A stretch of DNA of 64,000 bases, taken from positions 7,130,001 through 7,194,000 of the forward strand of contig JAUZTG010000029.1 of NCBI GenBank assembly GCA_030734395.1, in the 5' to 3' direction. Position numbers and translations under genes: made by a program. The DNA is from Sarocladium kiliense (Eukaryota > Ascomycota > Sordariomycetes > Hypocreales > Sarocladiaceae). Positions 54,823 to 64,000 of this stretch are shown one piece after another (within the stretch, counting starts at the first letter, position 1; each line of letters starts with the position of its first letter). The notes beneath the pieces were generated by a model. That model was not told where the DNA came from. It did not search any database and saw only the letters and a program-made list of their open reading frames with translations.

Positions 54823-57004
54823 TTAAGGGTTATGTCCATCGTCTAGAGCGCTGGGCTCGCTAAGGAGAGACCAATCCTCGTCCTTGATCACGTAGCCAGT
54901 AGGCTGCATCGTCCGGTCGAAGCATATAGCTAGCTCTTTGGAGACACCGTCATCATAGACCTTGCTTACAGTGTTCGTTGTACGGAGATCTAGCTTGTCA
55001 CTCAACCTTGGAACGAACCCATAGCGTGCTGCTAGCACGAGGCAGGCAATAGTCCAGGGAACGAAAAAAATAAGTGGAATATATGGAGGAACATCTCCTG
55101 GCGTAATTATCCATCCCTTACTTGACGACGTCAAATTCTCGTTTATCCAGGCCCCCTCAAATCCATTTGCACCACCATCGTACATGATGTGCAAGGCGTC
55201 AAGGCCGAAGAGCAACAGCATGGATTTCAGCAAGACTTGTGGCTGGATAAAGGTCTCGTAGGCCGGAAAGTTAGAAATCACAACGGGGGCCGGAGAGCCT
55301 GTGGAAGCAAAGAGGTAGAAAAATCGAGCTGTCAGGATTTCTGCGACTGAGGATCCGAGAGGACTGTTTCGGTATTGGGCGTTAACGTCAAATAGCGGGG
55401 GCTCCGGAGCGAATGAACTGAAGGAAGACGTCTTAGGCTCCAGTTTGGCCGTCCCCGCCGCTGAAACATACTCGCATCTGACTCCAATCGGTCCCGGGGA
55501 TGACTGGACCTGCTCACTATCCAAAGCCGCAGCGGAATAGTCCCCATCCGAAAGGTAACGACGAGGAAAGCCAAGATAGTCGGAAATGTCTGCGGTTCCA
55601 TGTACAAGACCATCGGTGCCATTTCTCTTCTTGACTTGAAAGAAAGTCTCATTGTGGATCCAGGTTCCGTTATCAAGCCGAAGGACTGGACTTGGCATTC
55701 CTTGGATTGTAGGCTCGAGTGTTTCGTTGAACTTGTAGCTAGGCCTGTATTCAGTCTCGTTATAAGCGTTCTTCTTGCGAATCTGCCAGAGCAAATATTC
55801 CACAACACCATTATAGTTGTTATAATATATATCCGACTGATTGACAGGAGGAGGGTCGCCAACCGTGTATTCCCCGGGTTGGACTTCGCTCCTGCCTATT
55901 TCAACGTAACTCCAGAGGTTGCTACCAGGGCCGGTAGATGGATCGGATATAAAGACAGAGATCGACGAGTTCCCTGATGGTGTTTCAAGAGTGGTCCAAG
56001 GGGTCGTCCAAACGGTATTGGTGTGTTCTCGCTGAGAAGCATTTCTGCTCACATCCAAAACTGATGATGGCCTTTGGTTTAAAACAGTGAAGGTCGAGGC
56101 GTCTTCCACTACTGAGCACTTGTAGCTGGTCCGGAGACCCCATGGCTTTCCTGCAATTGGATCTGTGGCCTGGGGGGCCAAGAATATTTCCGGTACGCTT
56201 TTATCCAAGGGAAGAGTATTGGGAAACGTGAGGAGACTGTCGTAGTCGCTCCGCGAAACGTTTCCTGGGGTATACAAGATCCCATACCCCGGGAGTATTG
56301 GGGGGGATCCAATCTTCCAGCTGTTCACCAGCAAGTCAACATTGTCTCGGGTTTTCGGTCGTGAAAGTTCTGCTTGGTACGGCCGACGACGAGTGGAGAT
56401 GTCGTGGACGCGACGAAGCCTTCAGATAGGCCGAGCGTCAGACCCGACAGCGGCAGGCCAATGAACATCAGAAAGCTGAGACATGATAGCAAGATCAAGA
56501 GTCTATGGCCATCCAGACGCCGTTCACGTCCAACGTATCGTATCCAGTAAAACCATCCGGCAGGCCCGACCCAGCGATTGTCCATGTGCATCGTAAGCGC
56601 TCTAACGTCACGAGCCCGCCAATACGGTGTTTGGAGCATGGCAACCTCGACGCCAACAAGGCCATCCTCGGACCAACTCAAGCCAAAGACACCAATGATA
56701 AACCAAGCGTAGAAGAGCCATTGGTGGCCAGGGGTGCCGAATTTCAGGTCACCATCATTGGATACCATGAATAGCGCCACATGACAATGTAAAGCACTGT
56801 GATGAGGATCGGGGCAAATATGAGAAGTAATGTTCTGAGAATAAATATTTGCCGCAAGACCCGTCGAAGAGGGTTGGGAGTCGTGCCGCTAGGAACATGG
56901 CTCGTAACCTGGACGCTGGGGTGGTTCTCGGTCTTCGTGGGAGGACCAGGCAAGGTTTCCGCAGAGCTGGGGGCAACTTGCAGCATTGGATGCATCTCGG
57001 CCAT
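54823..57004 (-). pseudogene. Large integral membrane protein, copy B, two frameshifts
   Basis: The N-terminus has the proline-rich leader MAEMHPMLQVAPSSAETLPG and a first helix (LLLIFAPILITVLYIVMW). One base is missing near 56770, compared with CACTTCATGG in copy A. The second block (HQWLFYAWFIIGVFGLSW to PLSGLTLGLSEGF) ends at a second one-base loss near 56338. A clean 500-codon frame then runs to 54823: outer domain with many NxS/T sites (NVSRSDYD, NETEYRPSYKFNE, NGTWIHNETFF), then LIFFVPWTIACLVLAARYGF and a cytosolic tail. It is the better preserved of the inverted pair, and restoring two bases would reopen it. Function is unknown; the product is likely a plasma-membrane protein. Confidence 0.7.
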
Positions 57005-57124
57005 AGCTGATTCACATATTTGCGGGAAGGAAGGGTAGATCGTGCACGGTAAGAGTTATATAGGTACCTAGGGTCACTTGCTCCTCGGGAGCGGGACCCT
57101 CCATACAGTCATTAAAGGATTAAT

Positions 57125-57440
57125 TTGCCAAGTCCAGCGTAGCCAATCATCATGGGCTGACTACGATGCTTCGTACAAGCTGGTCGCCCTACAGGGCTAC
57201 CACACAGAAAAAGAACCTGATAGGCCCAGTGCCTTTATCTAGAAAGAGGCATGGGCCCCACCCGAAGTGCAAATCTCACAAACGTTCCGATGTCAGCAGC
57301 GACAGCTCATCTCGGCTTAAACTCCACCAATCATATCCTATGGTATGTATTCTCTCCGAAAGGATTTCGCACCTATTCTTGCCCATCCAACAGTAGGCGG
57401 CTCTTTCCGCCATGCGATACTACAGTGGGTAGAACACAGC
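57125..57440 (+). repeat. Dispersed repeat R1, copy b
   Basis: Plus-strand copy of the repeat at 38855-38525. It shares the CCAGCGTAGCCAATC start block and the ACAGTGGGTAGA end block. Like copy a, it lies beside a STAND gene. Confidence 0.75.
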
Positions 57441-58440
57441 GAAGGCCTTGTGCCCTGGAGACAATCTGGGAATACAAACTTGTGACTACAAGTCGAGCAT
57501 GTTTTCACGAGCAGTACGTCAATACCTGAGGTTCTGCTCAGAGTAGGAGGTTCTTGGAAGGCAAGAGGACATTGGCATTTCGTCAAGCGATTCGCACCTG
57601 GCCGGCCAAGGCATACATGCACGTGAGTCGGATTTGGAGGCATCGGAGGGACCCGTGCCTCAATTCTGTCCAGTGAGGCACGCAGACCGCTATAGCGTAT
57701 TACGAAGCCATGTTATGAAGCCAAGGGGGCCGGTCTCAAGCTAAGGGTATCCTCAGGTTGGCCAAGCCTTGAGTGGTAAGTGACAAGGGTACCTCTTAGC
57801 TTACATGGGTGGCGGCATTCTTTCAGATTAACTGTATTCGAATTGTAAGCATGTCGGGCATGATATAGCTCCGTGGATGCTGGGGGCATAGGTCTGCCTA
57901 AGGGTACCCTCTACTTCACAGGTCCCGCGCTCAACGATTATATTCTGACCCGTTACCCTATTATAAAATCACCTCAACGACGGGGATGACGATAAGCTCA
58001 TAAGATGGGCGGTATTGACGGTGTGATTCACAACGGAACGAAGTTGCTATGGCCACTACGTGGAGGAATTCTAACATATCAACCTTAGGGCTGACGCCAA
58101 GACTATGGGCGGCTGAAGGTGGTACTCAGCTGGCTGACTCGGCAGCACTGGCTGCGGGTGGTCCTTCTCAAAGGTTGGTAAGGTCCAAGCCTGCCTGCTC
58201 CACAACCACCGACTACCCCACCGAGGCACCCCTTTAGGCATCATGCAGTCTACGTCAGAAAACAGCTGTAAGCCCCTGGTTGTCGTCACAGGTTCCAAGA
58301 CGAATAGGGTGGCCAGAATGCCCATCAGGCTTCCCCCACACGAGCACAAAATGGCGCTGTCTCTAGATCGCGAGCATATCCCAACATCGCCGCAGCAGGT
58401 TCCTGCTGCGCTGTGGTTGTCAGGCTAACCGGCAAGCATC
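57441..58440. promoter_or_regulatory. Upstream region of NACHT-WD40 gene with repeat debris
   Basis: 57590-57640 is similar in inverted orientation to 41740-41790 (shared GCACCTGGCCxGCCAAGGC). The remaining sequence has no recognised gene and should include the promoter of the downstream STAND gene. Confidence 0.35.
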
Positions 58441-61400
58441 ATGAGGTCTTGGTTCCGGCAGAGGATCAAGCCCGAGGACGGCAACGAACGATTGACCACT
58501 CCTCGTCGCACTCCCTCCCCGGCAAACTCGCCGCGACCCGCTGACATCCCCGAACTCCCCTCGACAAGCCTCCAAGAGCGCCTCTGGAACGAGGCGTACG
58601 ACGCGCTCAAAGCGGACAAGCCCAAGATAGTTGAAGCCTACGAGAAATTTCTGTCGACCGAACTGCAAAACGACAGGGGAAGTTGCGTCACCCCGACCGA
58701 AAACGAGATCGAGCCTACGGAGCAAAGATGGCATCAGATGGAGCGGCTCACCCATGTTGGGCTGCAACGGACAGAGAAAGATGCCGCCGCCAAGCAGAAT
58801 ATCGGAGACGTTCTTCAGACGGTGAACATCGTGAAGGGAATGGTGGGACCGGCGGTTCAGGCCGCCCCGGAAGCCGCTGTGGCTTGGGTCGGTGTGTCCT
58901 TCGCCCTCGAGGTCTGTTTGCCTCCTCATATTGCGGCCGCCCACTAACAGTGACAGGTACTCTCGAACCCGTTCACGGAGCCGGCTATCAACCGTGAGGG
59001 CCTCGCCTACGTCGTGTCGAGGATGAACTGGTACTGGAACCTTATCTGCCTCCTCCTCGACGAGAGACCGACCGCTGCATTCGCCGGATTGCGAGAGCAG
59101 CTCAAGAAACATGTCGTCCAACTGTACCAGAAGCTTCTCCTCTACCAGATGAAGAGTGTCTGCCTCTATCACCGGAGGCGGGTTGCTGTCTTCTTCAGGG
59201 ACATGGTCATGCTGGACGACTGGGGCGGCCAGCTCAACGAGATCAAAGACGCGGAAGCCGCCGTCCGGAGCGACTCGGAGCAGTATAACTCCTATAAGGC
59301 CCGGATTCGCCTGGGAGACTTGGCCAGCACCGCGGAACTTCAGTACGCCGAGCTCAAAGGCCTCACCTCCGCCATCCAACAACACACAAGGCGGCAGGAG
59401 GAGATCCAACAAGACGAGGAGAACAAGCAGTGCCTGGACGACCTCTACGAAACAGACCCCCGCCACGACAAGACACGCATCCAGAACACCAAGGGTGGCC
59501 TCCTCCGCGATTCATACTCCTGGATCCTAGAAAACCCCGACTTCAACCACTGGCAAATGAATCCCGACGGTGGGCTGTTCTGGGTCAAGGGCGATCCTGG
59601 CAAGGGCAAGACGATGCTCTTATGCGGAATCATCGACGAGCTAGAAAAAGAACCCGCAAACCAATTGTCGTACTTCTTTTGCCAAGCCACCGAGCAGAAA
59701 CTGAACAACGCGACGGCCGTGCTACGTGGACTGGTATACGTCCTTGTCCGCCGGCACCGGGCCCTTATCTCGCACGTTCGCGAAGAGTATGATGGCGGCG
59801 GCAGGCAGCAGCGGTTCGAGGGGCCGAACGCCTGGGAAGTCATGTCCAAGATCCTCACCGCAATACTGCACGATCCGATCCTGGATAGCGCAGTCTTGAT
59901 CGTCGATGCCCTTGACGAGTGCAGCGCCGGTCGACCACAGCTTCTCGACTTCGTCGTTCGCGTGTCCGCCTCCTCTCGTGCCAAGTGGATCGTGTCAAGT
60001 CGCAACTGGCCAGACATCGTGGAGAAGCTAGGCACCGCCGCCCAAAAGGCCACCCTCTGCCTTGAGCTCAATGAAGACTCGATTTCCAACGCCGTCCGCG
60101 CCTATATCCACTATAAGGTGGGCGAACTGGCGCAGTTGAAGGGCTACGACAACGCAACTCGAGACGCTGTTTATCAGCACTTCTCCGACAAATCAAACAA
60201 CACCTTCCTCTGGGTGGCTTTGGTCTATCAAGAGTTGGTGGCCCCGGACGTCCAGTCCTGGGAGGCGATCGATATCTTGCAAACCCTTCCCTCTGGTCTC
60301 GAATCCCTCTACAGACGCATGTTGGACCACATTAGACGGTCGAGGCATGCAGAGCTATATCGACAAATCCTGGCAGTTGCCTCTGTTGTATACCGTCCCA
60401 TCTCATTGAAGGAGCTTACATCCATTGTCGAGTCGCTCGCCCGCTTCACCGACAATCTCGTTGTCTTGGAAAAGCTTGTCGGTTCCTGCGGCTCTTTTCT
60501 GACTCTCCGGGAAGGTATCCTTTACTTTGTGCATCAATCGGCAAAGGACTTCCTGATAGGCAAAGCATCCGCTGAGGTCCTGCCGCGCGGGATTGAACAC
60601 CAGCACCGTACTATTTTCTTAAGGTCTATTGAGTTATTATCGCAAATACTCTGCTGTGACATGTATCATCTGGCCGCCCCAGGGTTCTCCATCGATGACG
60701 TCCCCCAGCTGGACCCCGGCCCGTTAGCCCCTGCGCGATACTCATGCGTGCACTGGATCGATCATCTCCAGGACGCAGACCCAGCGGAGAAGCTCACACT
60801 GGATCACCTCCAGGACGGCGGCCCTGTCCATATCTTCCTCCAGCGGAAGTATCTTTATTGGCTGGAGGCTATGAGTCTCCAGCGCAGCATGTCGCAGGCG
60901 GTACTGGCCATACAAAAGTTACAGGCCTTAGTGGTGAGTCTCGTTAGATTTTGTCCGAGAGATGGCCTAATGCTTGTAGCAGGCAGCGGCGGGAGCGCAG
61001 CAGTTGGCAGAGCTGGTGCAGGATGCTCGTCGATTTGTCTTATCCCATAAAGGAGCGATAGAGATTGCCCCATTACAACTGTACGCATCGGCTCTCATGT
61101 TCAGTCCTACCCGGAGCCTAGTGCGAAACATCTTCAAGCGCGACATACCAAGCTGGGTTACGTCGCCGTCGCTAATGCAACCGGACTGGAACGCTTGCGA
61201 GCAGACACTTGAGGGCCACGGGGACCCGATCTTCTCGGTGGCCTTCACGGCGGACAGCACGCGGCTTGCATCGGGGAGCAGCGATAAGACGATTAAGATC
61301 TGGGATGCAGCTACGGGACTATGCGTACAGACGCTTGAGGGCCATGTCCACTCAGTCAACTCAGTGGCATTCACAGCGGACGGCACGCGACTTGCATCGG

Positions 61401-62908
61401 GGAGCAGCGACGAGACGGTTAAGATCTGGGATGCAGCTACGGGACAATGCGTACAGACGCTTGAGGGCCATGTCCACTCAGTCAACTCAGTGGCATTCAC
61501 AGCGGACGGCACGCGGCTTGCATCGGGGAGCAGCGATAATACAATTAAGATCTGGGATGTGGCTATGGGCCTATGCGTACAGACACTTGAGGGCCACGGG
61601 GACCCGATCTTCTCGGTGGCCTTCACGGCGGACAGCACGCGGCTTGCATCGGGGAGCAGCGACGAGACGGTTAAGATCTGGGATGCAGCTACGGGCATAT
61701 GCGTACAGACGCTTGAGGGCCATGTCCATTCAGTTAGCTCGGTGGCATTCACAGCGGATGGCACGCGGCTTGCATCGGGGAGCAGCGATAAGACGGTTCA
61801 GATCTGGGATGCAGCTACCGGCCTATGCGTACAGACGCTTGAGGGCCATGTCCACTCAGTTAACTCAGTGGCATTCACAGCGGACGGCACGCGACTTGCA
61901 TCGGGGAGCAGCGACGAGACGGTTAAGATCTGGGATGCAGCTACGGGACTATGCGTACAGACGCTTGAGGGCCACGTCCACTCGGTCAACTCGGTGGCAT
62001 TCACAGTGGACAGCACGCGGATCGTATCGGGGTCCCACGACAAGGCGGTTAAGATCTGGGATGTGGCTACGGGTGCGTGCGCACAGATGCCTGAGGGCCA
62101 CAGCGCTTGGGTCACCTCGATTGCCTTCACAGTAGACGGCACGCGGCTCGCATCGGGGTCCCACGACGAGACGGTCAAGATCTGGGATGCCGCTTCGAGC
62201 CTGTGTATACAGACACTTAAGGGTCACGTCGACTCGGTCACCTCGGTTGCATTTACAGCGGATGGCACGCGGCTTGCATCGGGGTCCATCGACGAGACGA
62301 TTAAGATGTGGGATGCGGCTACGGGTGCGTGCATACAGACGCTTGAAGGCCACATGGACACGATTACCTCAGTTGCCTTCACAGTGGACGGCACGCGCCT
62401 GGCATCCGGGTCCCACGACAAGACAATTAAGATCTGGGATGCCGCTTCGAGCCTGTGTATACAGACACTTGAGGGTCACGTCGACTCGGTCACCTCGGTT
62501 GCCTTTACAGCGGACGGCACAAGACTCGCATCGGCGTCCCATGACAAGACAGTCAAGACCTGGGATGCAGTGACTGGCCTGTGTGTACAGACGCTCGACG
62601 TCAACGCGCCGTTACTCTTTCTCTCTTTCGTACTGCAAACCAACTCCAAGCTCTTAACTGAATTCGGCACTCTGGTACTAGACCCTTCAGCTTCAGATGC
62701 CGAAACACAACAGCCACTGCCTGACTGTCATGGCTATAGATTAGGTCGTGATAGAGTCTGGATCATGAAAGATACACGGAGGCTGCTCTGGCTGCCCTTG
62801 GAGTATAGGCCGTCAGTGATGGCTACCGCTGGATCAGCCATAGCCCTTGGTTGTCCCTCCGGACGGGTGATCATATTGCAGCTGTCGATTGAGATGATCA
62901 ACCTGTAG
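58441..62908 (+). CDS. NACHT-WD40 STAND protein (NLR-like)
   Basis: Three exons (58441-58911, 58957-60933, 60980-62908) give 1458 aa. Residues about 45-230 are the N-terminal NACHT-NTPase-associated domain (LQERLWNEAYDALKADKPKI, NREGLAYVVSRMNWYWN). The NACHT follows: Walker A GDPGKGKT at 369-376, Walker B LIVDALDEC near 474, and downstream FHVHQSAKDFL-like YFVHQSAKDFL. Eleven WD40 units of 42 aa span about 889-1350. A conserved tail (RDRVWIMKDTRRLLWLP) closes the protein. Such proteins oligomerise on ligand recognition and trigger incompatibility or defence responses; there is no HET or lipase effector here, so output is unknown. The frame is intact. The third exon could begin at 60983 instead. 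A second, broken copy of its C-terminal end lies at 45.2 kb. Confidence 0.9.
61196..62581 (+). repeat. 126-bp tandem WD40-coding repeats (11 units)
   Basis: Eleven in-frame 126-bp units are nearly identical at DNA level (TCGGGGAGCAGCGA and TCTGGGATGCAGCTAC recur). Variation clusters at a few codons per unit: after EGH (GDPIF, VHSVN, VHSVS, VDSVT, SAWVT, MDTIT), the residue before TVKIW, and SGSS/SGSH/SGSI. Confidence 0.93.
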
Positions 62909-63099
62909 GGTTTATCAAGCAAGAAGGTCGCGGTTCTCCGGCTGTTCTTCATATGCACTGCGTCGCAAGGTGATGACTTCCATCCAGCTACATCGAGCTC
63001 TCTAGGGGCTTCTGAATCTACTCTAAGCAACAGTCAGGAGCACAATCAACCTCCCCATCTTTGGGGAAATGTGATCTTGAACCCACATAGTGTGTTTCG
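62909..63099. other. 3' flank of STAND gene
   Basis: No gene was recognised in this stretch. Confidence 0.4.
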
Positions 63100-63300
63100 T
63101 CAAACAAAAACAGTCGTGACTGGATCGTGCCACTCCATTGTTCGCTTGTAAGAGTGTAGAGGATCTCCCACGCGACAAATACTGCTAAAGTCGATGACAA
63201 ATGGCTGTCCTCGGTCGTTAAACATGATGTTCGAGGGAGTGATATCGTTGTGAACGTAGCCTATGGCTTCCTCATCTGATCCTCCTCGAAAGTTATGGAT
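63100..63300 (-). pseudogene. Protein-kinase-like fragment
   Basis: The minus-strand frame reads IGYVHNDITPSNIMFNDRGQ, then PFVIDFSSICRVGDPL and MEWHDPVTTVFV-stop. This matches the catalytic loop (HNDxxxxN) and metal-binding DF(S/D) segment of fungal kinase-like proteins. N-lobe and C-lobe ends are absent. Confidence 0.6.
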
Positions 63301-64000
63301 AGATACTGCTCATGCTGGGCTATCGAAAGTCGGGGAGCGATTGCAGCCAAGCATGCAGGCTGTGTCGGTGATGTGGGGTTCATAGGGGCCAATATATCAC
63401 GTGATCGTTCCACGGCCCCAACTCCCGACATGGTAAACCGTCATGTTCCCGGCCCCACGGCCCAACCATGACCAATATATCGGGTAGCTACAGAGCAGTG
63501 CGACACACCATGCTTGAGTCTTCCAAAGAGTGTGATCGAGATAAATTGAAAGACCAAGTGAGGGAGGGTAGCCAGCATACCACTAGTCCCTAAGCTTGGA
63601 CGTGTTCATACATACAGGCGAGCCAAATTCCTAAGGAGCTAATGACAAGAAGCAGAGTGTCAGCAGCTTTGATAGGTAGCAGTTGGCGGAGGTACTCTTT
63701 GACGATAGTAGCAGTCTATGAAAAGACTATTTAGTTCAAGAAATACGGCACTAGCAGGTCTGATCGTTGCTGCCGCCATGTCGATTGGTGCATTTGCATC
63801 AATGCAAACAGGCTGATGTGCAGCCTGGAGTTGCTTGCGCTCAGTGTCTAAGGTAGTCCACTCGTCAAGACGGGACTACGCACACTCTCGCACGGGGACA
63901 ATGGGGAGGGAAGGGCCCTCATTACGTGTTTAGCTGTAAATTCATGGATTTTCTTTTTTTAAGCCTCCTGGATTAGCTGCAGTTGTTTCGAACTGACAAG
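63301..64000. other. No gene recognised to window end
   Basis: CACGTG occurs near 63400, and a GGCCCCA..TGGGGCC-like GC-rich patch lies at 63410-63470. No coding signal was found. Confidence 0.4.

Noticed and set aside
61209..62135. 308-codon plus-strand ORF within the WD40 array
   Set aside because: It is an alternate frame of the repeats; Arg-rich low-complexity output with no domain.
60967..62421. Minus-strand ORFs (for example 61764-60967) opposite the WD40 array
   Set aside because: They are antisense images of the repeat units, with no independent evidence.
58441..62908. HET-domain (HNWD, het-e-like) assignment for the WD40 gene
   Set aside because: The N-terminus carries the NACHT-NTPase-associated domain and no HET motifs.

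Overview
This window looks like nuclear DNA of a filamentous ascomycete (Pezizomycotina, probably a sordariomycete). The reasons are short GT..AG introns of about 50-200 nt, Zn2Cys6 regulators, a highly reducing type I polyketide synthase, fungal P450s, a NACHT/WD40 STAND gene, a solo LTR and AT-rich tracts that look mutated by repeat-induced point mutation. Exon coordinates below were derived by hand from reading frame, splice sites and family alignment from memory. No database search was run.

Layout. 1-4.5 kb: a partial Zn2Cys6 regulator running off the left edge, a kinase-like remnant, a 434-bp solo LTR with a perfect 5-bp target duplication, and a broken NmrA-like gene. 5-7.3 kb: an intact anion:cation-type MFS transporter and a small 8-cysteine secreted protein. 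7.5-27 kb: a polyketide-type cluster. It holds a 3170-aa HR-PKS with domain order KS-AT-DH-cMeT-ER-KR-ACP and a C-terminal carnitine acyltransferase (minus strand, nine exons), a divergently transcribed FkbM methyltransferase, a GMC oxidoreductase with at least five frameshifts, about 2.4 kb of degraded coding-like sequence, and an intact P450. The PKS would build a reduced, C-methylated chain, and the acyltransferase domain would hand it to a hydroxylated acceptor. FkbM and the P450 are plausible tailoring enzymes. The dead GMC gene suggests that the pathway is reduced or has changed.

27-58 kb: a gene graveyard. It holds a cupin and an SDR, each cut off by AT-rich tracts, a DUF7492 fragment, a Zn2Cys6 gene with half a zinc cluster, a DUF3435 recombinase remnant fused to an SDR remnant, a decapitated NB-ARC/TPR gene, LINE RT debris, a truncated LaeA-like methyltransferase, a WD40 fragment, and two frameshifted paralogues of a large membrane protein in inverted orientation. 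An apparent non-autonomous element of about 2.3 kb, with 431-bp inverted repeats, carries a fragment of methionyl-tRNA synthetase. Among the debris are genes that look intact: a DUF7703 membrane protein, a MADS-like small protein, a coiled-coil protein, a second P450 (six exons) and a small secreted protein.

58.4-63 kb: an intact NACHT-WD40 STAND gene (1458 aa) with eleven nearly identical 42-aa WD40 repeats, then a kinase fragment. Overall the window combines a biosynthetic cluster with a fast-evolving, transposon-rich compartment, as in subtelomeric or accessory fungal regions.
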